This document shows positions 44,561 through 53,815 of a DNA stretch of 64,000 nucleotides, piece by piece (the first letter of the stretch is position 1; every line of letters begins with the position of its first letter). Under the pieces are notes generated by a model, which did not search any database, was not told the DNA's origin, and saw only the letters and a list, made by a program, of their open reading frames with translations. The translations under genes were made by a program, and so were the position numbers. Source of the stretch: Jeotgalicoccus meleagridis (GTDB taxonomy: Bacteria > Bacillota > Bacilli > Staphylococcales > Salinicoccaceae); assembly GCF_903994045.1 (NCBI RefSeq), contig NZ_CAJEWD010000008.1, positions 124,001 to 188,000 on the forward strand, in the 5' to 3' direction.

Positions 44561-45935
44561 CTTTAAGATATGATTTTGCTGTCTCTAACTGTTGTTTAAC
44601 GGCTTCTGTCCCTGTTGAACCATATGAGATTCTTCTATTGACTACAACTTCCGGAGATAAGATATCATAGATGTCTTTATCAATTACAGAAGTTGCTTCT
44701 TGATATTCTTCAAAAGGTAAATCTTTTAAGTAGATCCCTTTATTTATACATGATAAAACTAACTTTCCGACAATCTCATGAGACTCTCTAAAAGGAATCC
44801 CCTTCTCTACTAAATAATCAGCAAGTTCAGTAGCATTAGAAAAATCATTTGATACAGCGGTCTTAAGCACTGCTTCATTTAGAGTGAGTGTTTGTAGCAT
44901 GCCATTCATAACTTTTAAAGAACCACTGTAAGTTTTAACGGCATCAAAGAGCCCCTCTTTATCTTCTTGCATATCTTTATTATAAGTTAATGGTAATCCT
45001 TTTAAGAGCATTAGCATGCTCATTAAATGACCACTCGTGCGACCACTCTTACCGCGAATCAGCTCTGCCATATCCGGATTTTTCTTTTGTGGCATCATTG
45101 AAGACCCTGTAGTAAAGGAATCGCTTAAGGTCACGAAATTTACCTCATCTGTTGTCCAGAAGATCAATTCTTCAGACAAACGTGATAAATGGACCATTGA
45201 TAAAGAGATATTAGAAAGTGTTTCAACAATATAATCTCTATCACTCACAGCATCCATACTATTATGATAAATACCCTCAAAACCGAGTTCTTCTTTAGTC
45301 TGGAAACGGTCAATATCAAAAGTTGTTCCTGATATAGCACCTGCACCTAAAGGTGAAAGATCAATGCGTTTTAGTGAATCTTTAAAACGCGACTTATCTC
45401 TTTCTAACATCCAGAAATAGACCAAAAGGTGATGAGAGAATAAAATCGGCTGCGCTCTTTGTAAGTGAGTATAGCCCGGCATAATGACTCCCATATGCTT
45501 ATCACTTAGCTCCACTATAGTCTCTTGAAGTGCTTTGATGCTATCGATAAATTCGTTTACAATCTTTTTAACATAAAGATGCATATCTGTGGCAACCTGA
45601 TCATTTCTACTACGTGCAGTATGCAATTTACCACCAACAGGACCAATTTTATCAATTAAAAGAGCTTCAACATTCATATGAATATCTTCTCTCTCTACCC
45701 TGAATTCTATCTTATCATCTTTATAATCAGCTAAAATTTCCCCTAATCCTTTTATGATTAACTCTTTTTCTTCTGATTTGATAATACCCTTTGTTGCCAG
45801 CATATTAGCGTGTGCAATACTGCCCTTTATATCTTCTTCAATCAAGACTTTATCAAAATGGATGGAAGCATTAAATTCTTCCACCCATGAGATTGATTCG
45901 TCTTGAAATCTGCCACCCCAAGCTTTTTTAGTCAT
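44556..45935 (-). CDS. argH: Argininosuccinate lyase
   Basis: ArgH splits argininosuccinate into arginine and fumarate. The fumarase/aspartase signature [12 protein letters not shown] lies near residue 275, and the catalytic region [12 protein letters not shown] and [10 protein letters not shown] are conserved. The length is 459 residues. The ATG overlaps the argG stop by 8 nt, with AAGGAG inside argG. It closes the two-gene argGH operon. Confidence 0.96.
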   Translation of the reverse strand: MTKKAWGGRFQDESISWVEEFNASIHFDKVLIEEDIKGSIAHANMLATKGIIKSEEKELIIKGLGEILADYKDDKIEFRVEREDIHMNVEALLIDKIGPVGGKLHTARSRNDQVATDMHLYVKKIVNEFIDSIKALQETIVELSDKHMGVIMPGYTHLQRAQPILFSHHLLVYFWMLERDKSRFKDSLKRIDLSPLGAGAISGTTFDIDRFQTKEELGFEGIYHNSMDAVSDRDYIVETLSNISLSMVHLSRLSEELIFWTTDEVNFVTLSDSFTTGSSMMPQKKNPDMAELIRGKSGRTSGHLMSMLMLLKGLPLTYNKDMQEDKEGLFDAVKTYSGSLKVMNGMLQTLTLNEAVLKTAVSNDFSNATELADYLVEKGIPFRESHEIVGKLVLSCINKGIYLKDLPFEEYQEATSVIDKDIYDILSPEVVVNRRISYGSTGTEAVKQQLETAKSYLKE

Positions 45936-47136
45936 CTATAGACACTCCTTGATCGAGCATAGCTTTGACTTTTGTAGGTAAACCAAATATTTCGATAAAA
46001 CCGACTGAAGCTTCTTGGTTAAAGGCATCTTCTTTTGTATAAGTTGCTAATTTTTCATTATATAAACTATTATCAGACTGACGTCCTTTAACAGTGACAT
46101 TTCCTTTGTAAAGTTCTAGGCGTACTTCTCCACTTACAGGTTTTTGCATATCTTTTAACATTAGTCTTAATGAATCAGATAAAGGAGTAAACCATAAACC
46201 ATTGTAAACTTGTTCAGTATACTTTTGTTCAACTACTGGTTTAAAGTGAGCAATATCTTTAGTTAAAGTAATCGTTTCTAGATCATGTTTAGCTGTAAGG
46301 ATAACTTTAGCAGCTGGTGTTTCGTATATCTCTCTTGATTTGATACCAACTAATCTATTCTCAACATGGTCAATACGACCAATCCCATGTTGTCCTGCCA
46401 CTTGATTTAAGTGCAAGATTAACTCATGAAGTGGGTAACTTTGTCCATTGATAGTCTTTGGCAATCCTTCTTCAAAAGTGATCAGCAATTCTTCTGCTTC
46501 TTCTTTTGCATCTTTTAAATTCACAGTTAAATCATAAGCATCTTCTGGTGGAGCAGCCCATGGATTTTCTAGGATGCCACACTCATTTGAACGACCCCAA
46601 AGATTCTGGTCTACTGAATAAGGTGAATCTAAGTCAATTGGAATTGGAATGTTATGCTCTTTCGCGTATTCTATTTCCTCTTCACGTGACCAAGTCCACT
46701 CTCTTACAGGTGCTAATACTTTAATTGATGGATCTAAAGATTTAATAGCGACTTCAAAACGGACCTGATCGTTACCTTTTCCAGTACATCCATGTGCGAC
46801 ATAATCAGCATTTGTTTCATGCGCAATTTCTACTAATTTTTTAGAGATTAATGGACGACTCAAAGCAGAAACTAACGGATATTTTCCTTCGTACATAGAA
46901 TTTCCGTAGATTGTATACGATACAAAGTCATTAGCAAATTCTTCTTTTGTATCGATGACATGACATTCGCTTGCTCCCATTTTCAGTGCTTTGTCATAAA
47001 CTTGATCTAGATCCTTACCTTCTCCAACATCTAAACACACGGCAACTACATCAAAGCCTTGATCTATAAACCACTGAATTGTCACACTCGTATCTAAACC
47101 ACCTGAATATGCTAAAACTACTTTTTTCTGTGTCAA
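45928..47136 (-). CDS. argG: Argininosuccinate synthase
   Basis: ArgG joins citrulline and aspartate with ATP. The PP-loop [12 protein letters not shown] is at the N-terminus; the aspartate/citrulline site [12 protein letters not shown] and [14 protein letters not shown] follow. I choose the TTG at 47136, 6 nt after GGGGTG, giving 402 residues; the GTG at 47145 overlaps that ribosome site. The argGH pair stands where B. subtilis has glcK and yqgQ, next to gluP. An ARG box overlaps the promoter. Confidence 0.95.
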   Translation of the reverse strand: MTQKKVVLAYSGGLDTSVTIQWFIDQGFDVVAVCLDVGEGKDLDQVYDKALKMGASECHVIDTKEEFANDFVSYTIYGNSMYEGKYPLVSALSRPLISKKLVEIAHETNADYVAHGCTGKGNDQVRFEVAIKSLDPSIKVLAPVREWTWSREEEIEYAKEHNIPIPIDLDSPYSVDQNLWGRSNECGILENPWAAPPEDAYDLTVNLKDAKEEAEELLITFEEGLPKTINGQSYPLHELILHLNQVAGQHGIGRIDHVENRLVGIKSREIYETPAAKVILTAKHDLETITLTKDIAHFKPVVEQKYTEQVYNGLWFTPLSDSLRLMLKDMQKPVSGEVRLELYKGNVTVKGRQSDNSLYNEKLATYTKEDAFNQEASVGFIEIFGLPTKVKAMLDQGVSIDD

Positions 47137-47174
47137 TTGCTTCACCCCATAAGTTTATTTATATGATATTTCAT

Positions 47175-47203
47175 ACTATATCATTATAAACTTACGTAAT
47201 CAA
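47175..47203 (-). promoter_or_regulatory. argGH promoter
   Basis: TTGATT and TATAGT (minus strand) are spaced exactly 17 nt, and TGA precedes the -10, giving an extended -10. The -35 touches the ARG box. Confidence 0.6.
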
Positions 47204-47218
47204 GTATATTTATGCATA
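47201..47218. promoter_or_regulatory. Candidate ARG box upstream of argG
   Basis: TATGCATAAATATACTTG (minus strand) matches the ARG consensus at all but two fixed positions. It overlaps the -35 and abuts the gluP stop codon. ArgR repression of argGH is inferred. Confidence 0.6.
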
Positions 47219-48628
47219 TTATTTAACTTCTTTTTCAAGGATTTTTAAGCTCTCATCCTCTATTGGTTTGTCTAACTGATCAATTGCTTTATTCATAGCT
47301 TCATAATCTTGTGCTTTACGATATTCAATGATCTTATCTTTTGCTGCTAACTCATTAGAAGGATCCATTTCATAGCTTTTATCGATATAGCCTTGCCCTT
47401 TTTCTTCTTGACCTGCTTCTTTATACAACTCACCTAATATATAATAGGTCATCGGAGTTTCAACTTCTCTATTAAAAGAATAATTCACAGTCTCCAGAGC
47501 TTTATCATAGTCACCCTCTTGATAATAATAGAGTGCCTCATCATCCATAGGATGAATTGAACTTTGCTTACTCATTGCATAATGACTAAATAAAGTGAAT
47601 AAAACTAAAATTATTAAGCTGATTAATGATACTTTCCAAGTCGCCTTTTTAAAGTTGACGATTAAACCGATCAGAGCTCCGACAATTAAGCCTCCAATAT
47701 GCGCATAGTGATTTATATTAGCAGTCAGCATAGATAAAACTGAAACAATGGCAAAGATCACTATAATTTGAATGACTAACTTAACATTAATTTGTTTATT
47801 TAATAAAAGATGAACGATAATTAAACCAAGTAAGCCGTATATAGCACCACTTGCACCAAGTGATATTCCCTCTGTGATAAAAGCTAAGGAGAATAAACTC
47901 GATATCGCACCTGCTAGTATATAGGTCAATAATAGATGCCACGGTGTATACAGACCTTCAACAAACTTACCTAAGATATATAAAGCAAAGACATTCAATA
48001 AGAAATGGGTAAAACCTGCGTGTAAGAAACTAGAAGTGATTAATCGATAGTATTGACCTGATGACACTTCGTAGTGACTGACAGCCATCAGATTATTCAA
48101 TTCAGGACTATTTAAAACATATATAAAGATTATATTGATTAAAAAGACAAGCGTATTTAAAGTTACTAAGAGCAAGGTCATCGGTGTGAATTTAATCATA
48201 TATTTTTCAAAAGGATGACGGGACATTAATCGTCTTTTATAGTAAGCATCATCTTTACTTTTCTTATATTTCAAATCCACTTTATAGAATGGATTTGAAA
48301 TAATTTTTTCTAAGTTATTCACTGCTCGGTGATTCACTCTTAATGTTTTTGATTTAAACTTTCTAGTAAACTTTTGATCAGTTAAGTGATATAGATTAAT
48401 CACTTTAACGGTAAAACCTGCTTGTTTGTTTAATTGTTCTTGTGAATCAAATATATTTTCGGTGATAGCTTCCAATTCTTGGTCTGATAATGATAAGTCT
48501 AAAAGACACATTAAAGTTTTCTTTTTCTTATCTTTTAGCCAAATAATCTCTGGGTTTTCATCGTGATGGAAAAAATCATAGTTTGTATATTTTGCTACTT
48601 CATAAGCAGCTTGCCACTTATTCTTCAT
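47219..48628 (-). CDS. gluP: Rhomboid intramembrane serine protease GluP (YqgP) with TPR tail
   Basis: GluP cleaves membrane substrates within the bilayer; in B. subtilis it helps with magnesium transporter turnover. An N-terminal cytoplasmic domain (about residues 1-150) is followed by about seven helices. The catalytic Ser is in SLGASGAIYGLLG and the His in NHYAHIGGLIVGALIG. A C-terminal tetratricopeptide-like part (residues about 375-460, EALYYYQEGDYDKAL, YILGELYKEAGQ) faces the cell exterior or membrane surface. The length is 469 residues. It overlaps yqgN by 11 nt. Confidence 0.92.
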   Translation of the reverse strand: MKNKWQAAYEVAKYTNYDFFHHDENPEIIWLKDKKKKTLMCLLDLSLSDQELEAITENIFDSQEQLNKQAGFTVKVINLYHLTDQKFTRKFKSKTLRVNHRAVNNLEKIISNPFYKVDLKYKKSKDDAYYKRRLMSRHPFEKYMIKFTPMTLLLVTLNTLVFLINIIFIYVLNSPELNNLMAVSHYEVSSGQYYRLITSSFLHAGFTHFLLNVFALYILGKFVEGLYTPWHLLLTYILAGAISSLFSLAFITEGISLGASGAIYGLLGLIIVHLLLNKQINVKLVIQIIVIFAIVSVLSMLTANINHYAHIGGLIVGALIGLIVNFKKATWKVSLISLIILVLFTLFSHYAMSKQSSIHPMDDEALYYYQEGDYDKALETVNYSFNREVETPMTYYILGELYKEAGQEEKGQGYIDKSYEMDPSNELAAKDKIIEYRKAQDYEAMNKAIDQLDKPIEDESLKILEKEVK

Positions 48629-49190
48629 TGACTCTCACAGACTTTACATCAAAGGTACGATCTTCAGTAATTAAGTAATCGACTGGTAAATCATGTGAGT
48701 CAATAATCGTGTCACCAATTTGATCACTAAAAATTAATGATACAGTGTCGTTATTAAAGGTCGTTAGGAATCGGTCATAAAAACCTCCGCCATAACCAAT
48801 ACGGTAACCAGTTGGACCAAAGATTAAGCCTGGGACTACCAGTAGATCAATATTATTATTAACTCTTTGTTCTGGATCAGGAATTGGAATATTTTTATTA
48901 TCTTTCCTTACTTCATCTCTAGAGTTTAAACGATGGAAATTCATGGACTTATCTGTGTAATTACAAACTGGTGAATATACCTCTATTCCTTTTTCTAAAA
49001 GTAAATCTATTAAGCCCCAAGTGTCGTATTCTATTGCCATAGGAAGAACAATTCCAACAGATTGGTATCCTCTTTCTTGAATGAAAGTATAAGCATTTTG
49101 ACTAATGGCCTTAGACTTTTCTAATTTTTCCTCTGCATTCATATTTTTTAAGATGTTAATCATACTTTTTCTAAGTTCAGTTTTTGACAT
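48618..49190 (-). CDS. yqgN: 5-formyltetrahydrofolate cyclo-ligase
   Basis: This enzyme converts 5-formyl-THF to 5,10-methenyl-THF with ATP. The basic N-terminus (LRKSMINILKNM), the folate/ATP site VVPGLIFGPTGYRIGYGGGFYDRFL, and the aspartate-rich end are characteristic. The length is 190 residues. GGGAG precedes the ATG. It is directly upstream of gluP, as in Bacillus. rpmG, often next to it, is absent here. Confidence 0.93.
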   Translation of the reverse strand: MSKTELRKSMINILKNMNAEEKLEKSKAISQNAYTFIQERGYQSVGIVLPMAIEYDTWGLIDLLLEKGIEVYSPVCNYTDKSMNFHRLNSRDEVRKDNKNIPIPDPEQRVNNNIDLLVVPGLIFGPTGYRIGYGGGFYDRFLTTFNNDTVSLIFSDQIGDTIIDSHDLPVDYLITEDRTFDVKSVRVNEE

Positions 49191-49237
49191 TTTACTCCCT
49201 ACTTTCTTGATTACTTAATACTAGTTTATATGATGTA

Positions 49238-49266
49238 TGAAAAAACCTCCAGAATATCTGGAGGTT
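49238..49266 (-). terminator. Terminator after phoU
   Basis: Arms AAACCTCCAGA and TCTGGAGGTTT with a short loop are followed by TTTTTT on the minus strand, closing the pst operon. Confidence 0.92.
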
Positions 49267-49275
49267 TAGTCTTGA

Positions 49276-49923
49276 CTAGTTATTTTTTTCGTAAGTATTG
49301 CCTGTTTCTATATAGTAAATGTGTTCGGCAATACTTTTTATATGATCTCCAATACGCTCTAAATACTTAGCCGTTAATTGAATCTGACCCGTTAAAAATG
49401 CATCAGACTCTTCAAAGATATCAGAAGTTGTGATTTGAACAAAGACTGCATCGATGTCCTGATCTCTTAAGATGATCTCGTCAATAAGTTCTAAGTTGCT
49501 TTTCTTAAAGGCAGTATATACGTCTTCTAGCATAAGTGAAGCCAGACGCTCCATTGTCTTAAAGCGAAGTAAGGTACGTTCATTAGTAATCTTTATACGC
49601 TTTCTAACTTCAGCAATATTACTAATGTTATCCCCTATACGCTCTAAGTTATCAGCGACTTTTATACACGAAATAATCGTTCTTAAATCACTAGCAACAG
49701 GTGCTTGGGTAGTAATTAAATTGATAGCATGAGCATTAATATTTGTTTCCATTTGATTAATTTCTGCATCATCTTTAACTAACTGTCTAGCAGGTTCTAC
49801 ATCGTCAGATACCAATATCTCTACTGCAAGTGATAAACGATTATGACACTCTTTACCAAGTATAATACATTCTTCAATCAGTGATGAAAGTTCCTCTTGG
49901 AATTTCTCACGAAGTACTGTCAT
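49276..49923 (-). CDS. phoU: Phosphate signalling regulator PhoU
   Basis: PhoU is a two-bundle helical protein that links the Pst transporter to the PhoR/PhoP signal system. Both three-helix repeats carry the metal-binding motif pattern (DNLERIGDNISNIAE near residues 90-105; AKYLERIGDHIKSIAEH near the end). The length is 215 residues. It starts right after pstB and ends at the operon terminator. Confidence 0.94.
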   Translation of the reverse strand: MTVLREKFQEELSSLIEECIILGKECHNRLSLAVEILVSDDVEPARQLVKDDAEINQMETNINAHAINLITTQAPVASDLRTIISCIKVADNLERIGDNISNIAEVRKRIKITNERTLLRFKTMERLASLMLEDVYTAFKKSNLELIDEIILRDQDIDAVFVQITTSDIFEESDAFLTGQIQLTAKYLERIGDHIKSIAEHIYYIETGNTYEKNN

Positions 49924-49924
49924 A

Positions 49925-50767
49925 TTAACCGAATCTACCTGATACGTAGTCTTCTGTTCTCTTATCAGAAGGGTTTTCGAAAATCACTTTAGTATCATCT
50001 GATTCAACAACATATCCTTGGTAGAAGAAAGAAGTTCTATCTGACACACGAGCAGCTTGTTGCATATTGTGAGTAACAATAATGATACTGTAATCTTTTT
50101 TGATTTCTTGCATTAGGTCTTCAATTTTAGTAGTAGAAATTGGGTCAAGTGCACTTGTAGGCTCATCCATTAAAATAACTTCAGGTTCAACTGCTAAAGT
50201 ACGAGCAATACAAATACGTTGTTGTTGTCCACCTGACAAGCCATAAGCGTTGTCGTTTAGACGGTCTTTTACTTCATCCCAAATGGAAGCACCACGTAGA
50301 GATTTTTCAACAACTTCATCTAAAATAGATTTCTTTTTGATGCCATGAACGCGTGGTCCATAAGCAACGTTATCGTAAATTGATTTAGGGAATGGATTTG
50401 GTTTTTGGAAGACCATTCCTACACGTGTTCTTAATTCTTCTACTGACATACCACTTGTGAAAATATCATCGCCTCTAAAGTCGATACTACCTTCTGTACG
50501 AACGATTGGTACAAGTTCAGTCATACGGTTCATAGATTTAACAAATGTTGATTTCCCACAACCTGATGGTCCAATAATTGCATTGATATCATTTTCATGG
50601 AAAGTTAAGTTAATATCTTGTAATGCATGGTTATCTCCGTACCATAAGTTAAAGTTCTTCGCTTCAAAAACGACTTCTTTATTAGTTTGAATAATTGGGC
50701 TGTCTTTTGTTGTAACTTGGCTACCTACAGTATTTTCTTTTACATTAATATTTTTTAGTTCTGTCAT
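49925..50767 (-). CDS. pstB: Phosphate ABC transporter ATP-binding protein PstB
   Basis: PstB drives the high-affinity phosphate importer. Walker A is GPSGCGKST, the signature is [16 protein letters not shown], and Walker B is [13 protein letters not shown]. The length of 280 residues includes a 30-residue N-terminal extension common in Firmicutes PstB. Only one pstB is present, unlike the pstBA-pstBB pair of B. subtilis. Confidence 0.95.
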   Translation of the reverse strand: MTELKNINVKENTVGSQVTTKDSPIIQTNKEVVFEAKNFNLWYGDNHALQDINLTFHENDINAIIGPSGCGKSTFVKSMNRMTELVPIVRTEGSIDFRGDDIFTSGMSVEELRTRVGMVFQKPNPFPKSIYDNVAYGPRVHGIKKKSILDEVVEKSLRGASIWDEVKDRLNDNAYGLSGGQQQRICIARTLAVEPEVILMDEPTSALDPISTTKIEDLMQEIKKDYSIIIVTHNMQQAARVSDRTSFFYQGYVVESDDTKVIFENPSDKRTEDYVSGRFG

Positions 50768-50786
50768 GGTAAAACTCCTTTAAAAA

Positions 50787-51665
50787 TTAATATCTCTTAG
50801 AGAACTTATTACGTATAAATATAGCTGCTGAGTTCATCAGTAAAAGCACTACGAGCATAACGATAATACCGGCTGCTGCAACGTACTGGAATTCTTCATT
50901 TGGCATCTTAACCCAGCTGTAGATCTGCATAGGCATTGCCTGGAAAGAATCTAGCACACTTGATGGTGTCACTAATAAAGTTGTTGGTACACCAATAACT
51001 ACTAGCGGTGCCGTTTCACCCAAGGCTCTTGATAAAGCTAAGATGACCCCAGTTACAATACCAGGTATCGCTGCGGGTAAGATAATTCTTGAGACCGTTT
51101 GCCACTTCGTTGCACCCATTCCAATTGAAGCTTCTCTAACAGATGCTGGTACAGTTCTGATAGCTTCTTGTGAAGCAACAACGATAACAGGTAGAATCAT
51201 CAAAGCAAGTGTTAAACCTGCGGCAAGTACTGAGTTACCTAACTGAAGTGCTCTTGCAAACATTGCAAGTCCAAGTAAACCAAAGACAACTGATGGAACC
51301 CCTGCTAGGTTTGAAATATTAATCTTAATAAACTCAGTAAATTTATTTTTAGGTGCATATTCTTCTAAATAAAGTGCCGTTCCAATTGATAAAATAATAG
51401 CTACTGGCGCAGTAACAAGCATCAACCAAAGTGAACCAATAATGGCTCCGAAGAAACCAGCTTGTTCCGCTCTACTAGAGTTGAAACTTGTTAGAAAATC
51501 TAAGTTTAAACGGCTCCAGCCGTCCATCAAAGTATCGACGATTAACATGATTAGGACTATTAAACCAAACATTGTGCAGAGGAAAAATAACCATTTTAAA
51601 ATTGTATTTTTAGACTGTCTGCCATTTCTCTTTTTGGCAATGATATCCTTGTCTATCAGTGTCAT
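50787..51665 (-). CDS. pstA: Phosphate ABC transporter permease PstA
   Basis: PstA is one of two membrane subunits of the phosphate importer. It has about six helices and the BPD-type EAA loop EAIRTVPASVREASIGMGATKWQTVSRIILP near residues 160-190. The length is 292 residues. GGAGG precedes the ATG. It lies directly after pstC and before pstB. Confidence 0.94.
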   Translation of the reverse strand: MTLIDKDIIAKKRNGRQSKNTILKWLFFLCTMFGLIVLIMLIVDTLMDGWSRLNLDFLTSFNSSRAEQAGFFGAIIGSLWLMLVTAPVAIILSIGTALYLEEYAPKNKFTEFIKINISNLAGVPSVVFGLLGLAMFARALQLGNSVLAAGLTLALMILPVIVVASQEAIRTVPASVREASIGMGATKWQTVSRIILPAAIPGIVTGVILALSRALGETAPLVVIGVPTTLLVTPSSVLDSFQAMPMQIYSWVKMPNEEFQYVAAAGIIVMLVVLLLMNSAAIFIRNKFSKRY

Positions 51666-51666
51666 T

Positions 51667-52590
51667 TTAATATTCCTCCCTAAATCTCTTAGTCAGCCAA
51701 GCTGAGATGATGTTCATAATTAAAGTCATTACGAACAGTGACATACCGACTGCGAATAGACTGTAATATAAGTTTGTTCCAAATGCCGCATCACCTGATG
51801 TGATTTGAACAATAAATCCAGTCATTGTTTGCAGTGGTTCGGTGACATCAAAACTTGCATTAGGTGTAGAACCTGCTGCAATTGATACGATCATAGTCTC
51901 ACCAATCGCACGAGAGATAGCGAGTACAAATGATGCGATTATTCCAGAAAATGCTGCAGGCACAACGACTCTAAAAGCAGTTTCTAAACGTGTTGCTCCC
52001 ATACCGAGGGAACCTTCACGCATTGCCTGTGGCACCGAACTCATTGCATCCTCACTAAGACTTGCAATCATAGGAATGATCATGATGCCGACTACTAAAC
52101 CGGCGGACACTGCATTATACAGTCCAAAGCCATCGTAGATTGACTGAAGAATAGGGTTTACAAAGTTTATTGCAAAGAAACCATAAACTACTGTAGGAAT
52201 ACCTGCTAATATTTCTAAAATAGGTTTAATTATTCGTCTTACTCTATCTGTCGCATATTCACTTAGGTAAATTGCAGCACCAAGTCCAATAGGAATAGCG
52301 ATAATTGCAGCGATGACTACAATTTTCATCGTTCCCATAATCAGTGCCCAAATTCCCCATTCACCATCACCAACATACGGTTGCCATGTCGTTGAGGTAA
52401 GGAAATCAGTGATTGGTACTCTTGAGAAAAATTCAAAAGACTGTGAGATTAATGTATATAGAATACCAATGGTTGCTACAACAGACACGAAGGTAATTAA
52501 TAACAGTATAATTGGAATAATTCTTTCAAACATATTTGATTTATTTCTTGTGTTCTTAACTATTTGCTCACGAATATTATTATTGCTCAT
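51667..52590 (-). CDS. pstC: Phosphate ABC transporter permease PstC
   Basis: PstC forms the channel with PstA. Six helices are visible with the EAA loop DAMSSVPQAMREGSLGMGATRLETAFRVVVP near residues 190-220 and the ILEILAGIPTVVYGFFAINFVNP signature before it. The length is 307 residues. It lies downstream of pstS, separated by a hairpin that may reduce read-through. Confidence 0.94.
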   Translation of the reverse strand: MSNNNIREQIVKNTRNKSNMFERIIPIILLLITFVSVVATIGILYTLISQSFEFFSRVPITDFLTSTTWQPYVGDGEWGIWALIMGTMKIVVIAAIIAIPIGLGAAIYLSEYATDRVRRIIKPILEILAGIPTVVYGFFAINFVNPILQSIYDGFGLYNAVSAGLVVGIMIIPMIASLSEDAMSSVPQAMREGSLGMGATRLETAFRVVVPAAFSGIIASFVLAISRAIGETMIVSIAAGSTPNASFDVTEPLQTMTGFIVQITSGDAAFGTNLYYSLFAVGMSLFVMTLIMNIISAWLTKRFREEY

Positions 52591-52610
52591 GATAAACCTC
52601 TCTTTACTTT

Positions 52611-52647
52611 AAAAATGGACGGGGATCAATTCATCATCCCGTCCATT
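52611..52647 (-). terminator. Attenuator-like hairpin between pstS and pstC
   Basis: Arms AATGGACGGG and CCCGTCCATT flank an 11-15-nt loop, and ATTTTTAAAG follows. Such hairpins are known to give more binding protein than permease by partial termination or 3'-end protection. Confidence 0.75.
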
Positions 52648-52662
52648 GGTATAAGATTTTTC

Positions 52663-53685
52663 TTATTGTTCTAAGTTTGGAAGTTTAGAAAGTTCTTCTT
52701 CAAGAGCATCGTCTTCAAGAGGTACATATCCAACTTCTTCAGCTGCTGATTGTGAGTTTTTAAGAACAAATTCCATGAATGTGTGGAAAGTTTCATTTTC
52801 TTCTAAAGCAGCGTTATCAGTATAAACATAAAGCGGACGAGATAATGGGTAAGAAAAGTCCATTACATTTTCGAATGTAGGTTCTACTGCTTCTTCACTA
52901 TCAGGACCAACAATGCTTACAGCTTTTAACTGATCTGAGTTTTCTTGATAGAAACTATAACCAAAGAATCCGATTGCGTTTTGGTCTCCAACTACTGAAG
53001 ATACAACTTGGTTAGTATCTTGGATAAGTTGACCTTGTACACCTTCTTCTTCCATAACTTCTTCATTGAAGAAATCATGTGTTCCGTGTGATTGGTCTGG
53101 ACCGTATGCAGCGATTGGTTCATCTGGGAAGTCTGGATTTACATCTGACCAATTCTCAGCTTCACCTGAGTAGATAGTTTTTAGTTCGTCAAAAGTAAGT
53201 TCTTCAACGAAGTCGTTAGCTGGGTTAACAGCAACAGTTAAACCGTCTGTAGCTACTAAAAATTCAGTGTAATCAATTCCTGCTTCTTCTAATGCATCAA
53301 TTTCTTCTTGTTCAATTGCACGTGATGCGTTTGCAAATTGTGCAGTTCCATCGATTAGTGCACTGAAGCCAGAACCAGTTCCGTTACCTCCAAGTTCAAC
53401 TGCAATGCCTTGATCAGCATTAAAATCTTCAACTAGTAGGTTTAGAATTGGGAAGACTGTTGATGATCCTTCACCAGCAATTTGCTCATCATCTTCATTT
53501 ACAGCACCTGTAATATCTGCTGATGAACCACTTTCTGAACTTTCATCTTCACTACCTTCCTCAGTAGTCTCTTCAGAGCCAGCACTTTCTTCTTCAGTAC
53601 CCTCTTCAGAGCCAGAACCTGAACATGCAGCTAGAATGAACATTAAGCTCATTAATAGCGCAGCAAGAAATAAATTCTTTTTCAT
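52663..53685 (-). CDS. pstS: Phosphate-binding lipoprotein PstS
   Basis: PstS captures phosphate outside the cell. A signal peptide ends in the lipobox LAAC (Cys21), then an acidic Ser/Glu linker (about residues 25-55). The PBP fold has the phosphate-site segments GEGSSTVFPILN, GNGTGSGFSAL and FANASRAI, and YGPDQSHGTHDFF. I start at the ATG at 53685 with GGAGG 10 nt upstream (340 residues); a TTG two codons earlier is possible. Four PhoP boxes lie upstream. Confidence 0.95.
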   Translation of the reverse strand: MKKNLFLAALLMSLMFILAACSGSGSEEGTEEESAGSEETTEEGSEDESSESGSSADITGAVNEDDEQIAGEGSSTVFPILNLLVEDFNADQGIAVELGGNGTGSGFSALIDGTAQFANASRAIEQEEIDALEEAGIDYTEFLVATDGLTVAVNPANDFVEELTFDELKTIYSGEAENWSDVNPDFPDEPIAAYGPDQSHGTHDFFNEEVMEEEGVQGQLIQDTNQVVSSVVGDQNAIGFFGYSFYQENSDQLKAVSIVGPDSEEAVEPTFENVMDFSYPLSRPLYVYTDNAALEENETFHTFMEFVLKNSQSAAEEVGYVPLEDDALEEELSKLPNLEQ

Positions 53686-53731
53686 CGCCAAAATTCCTCC
53701 AATTAGATGTATTAATTAATGTTACATTCAT

Positions 53732-53785
53732 ATTCTAAAGTAGTATTGTTAATATGAAATAAATGTATTGTTAAGATATTGTAAA
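53732..53785 (-). promoter_or_regulatory. Tandem PhoP boxes and -10 of the pst operon
   Basis: On the minus strand TTTACA, TTAACA, TTTATT and TTAACA are spaced exactly 11 bp apart (53785-53747), the pattern of the B. subtilis PhoP box. TAGAAT follows at 53732-53737 as a -10. This predicts induction by phosphate limitation. Confidence 0.75.
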
Positions 53786-53815
53786 TAAAAAAACTCGAAG
53801 CGAACTTCGAGTTTT
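53786..53815 (-). terminator. Terminator after pbpA
   Basis: Arms AAACTCGAAG and CTTCGAGTTT with a short loop and a T run on the minus strand, directly upstream of the PhoP boxes. Confidence 0.92.
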
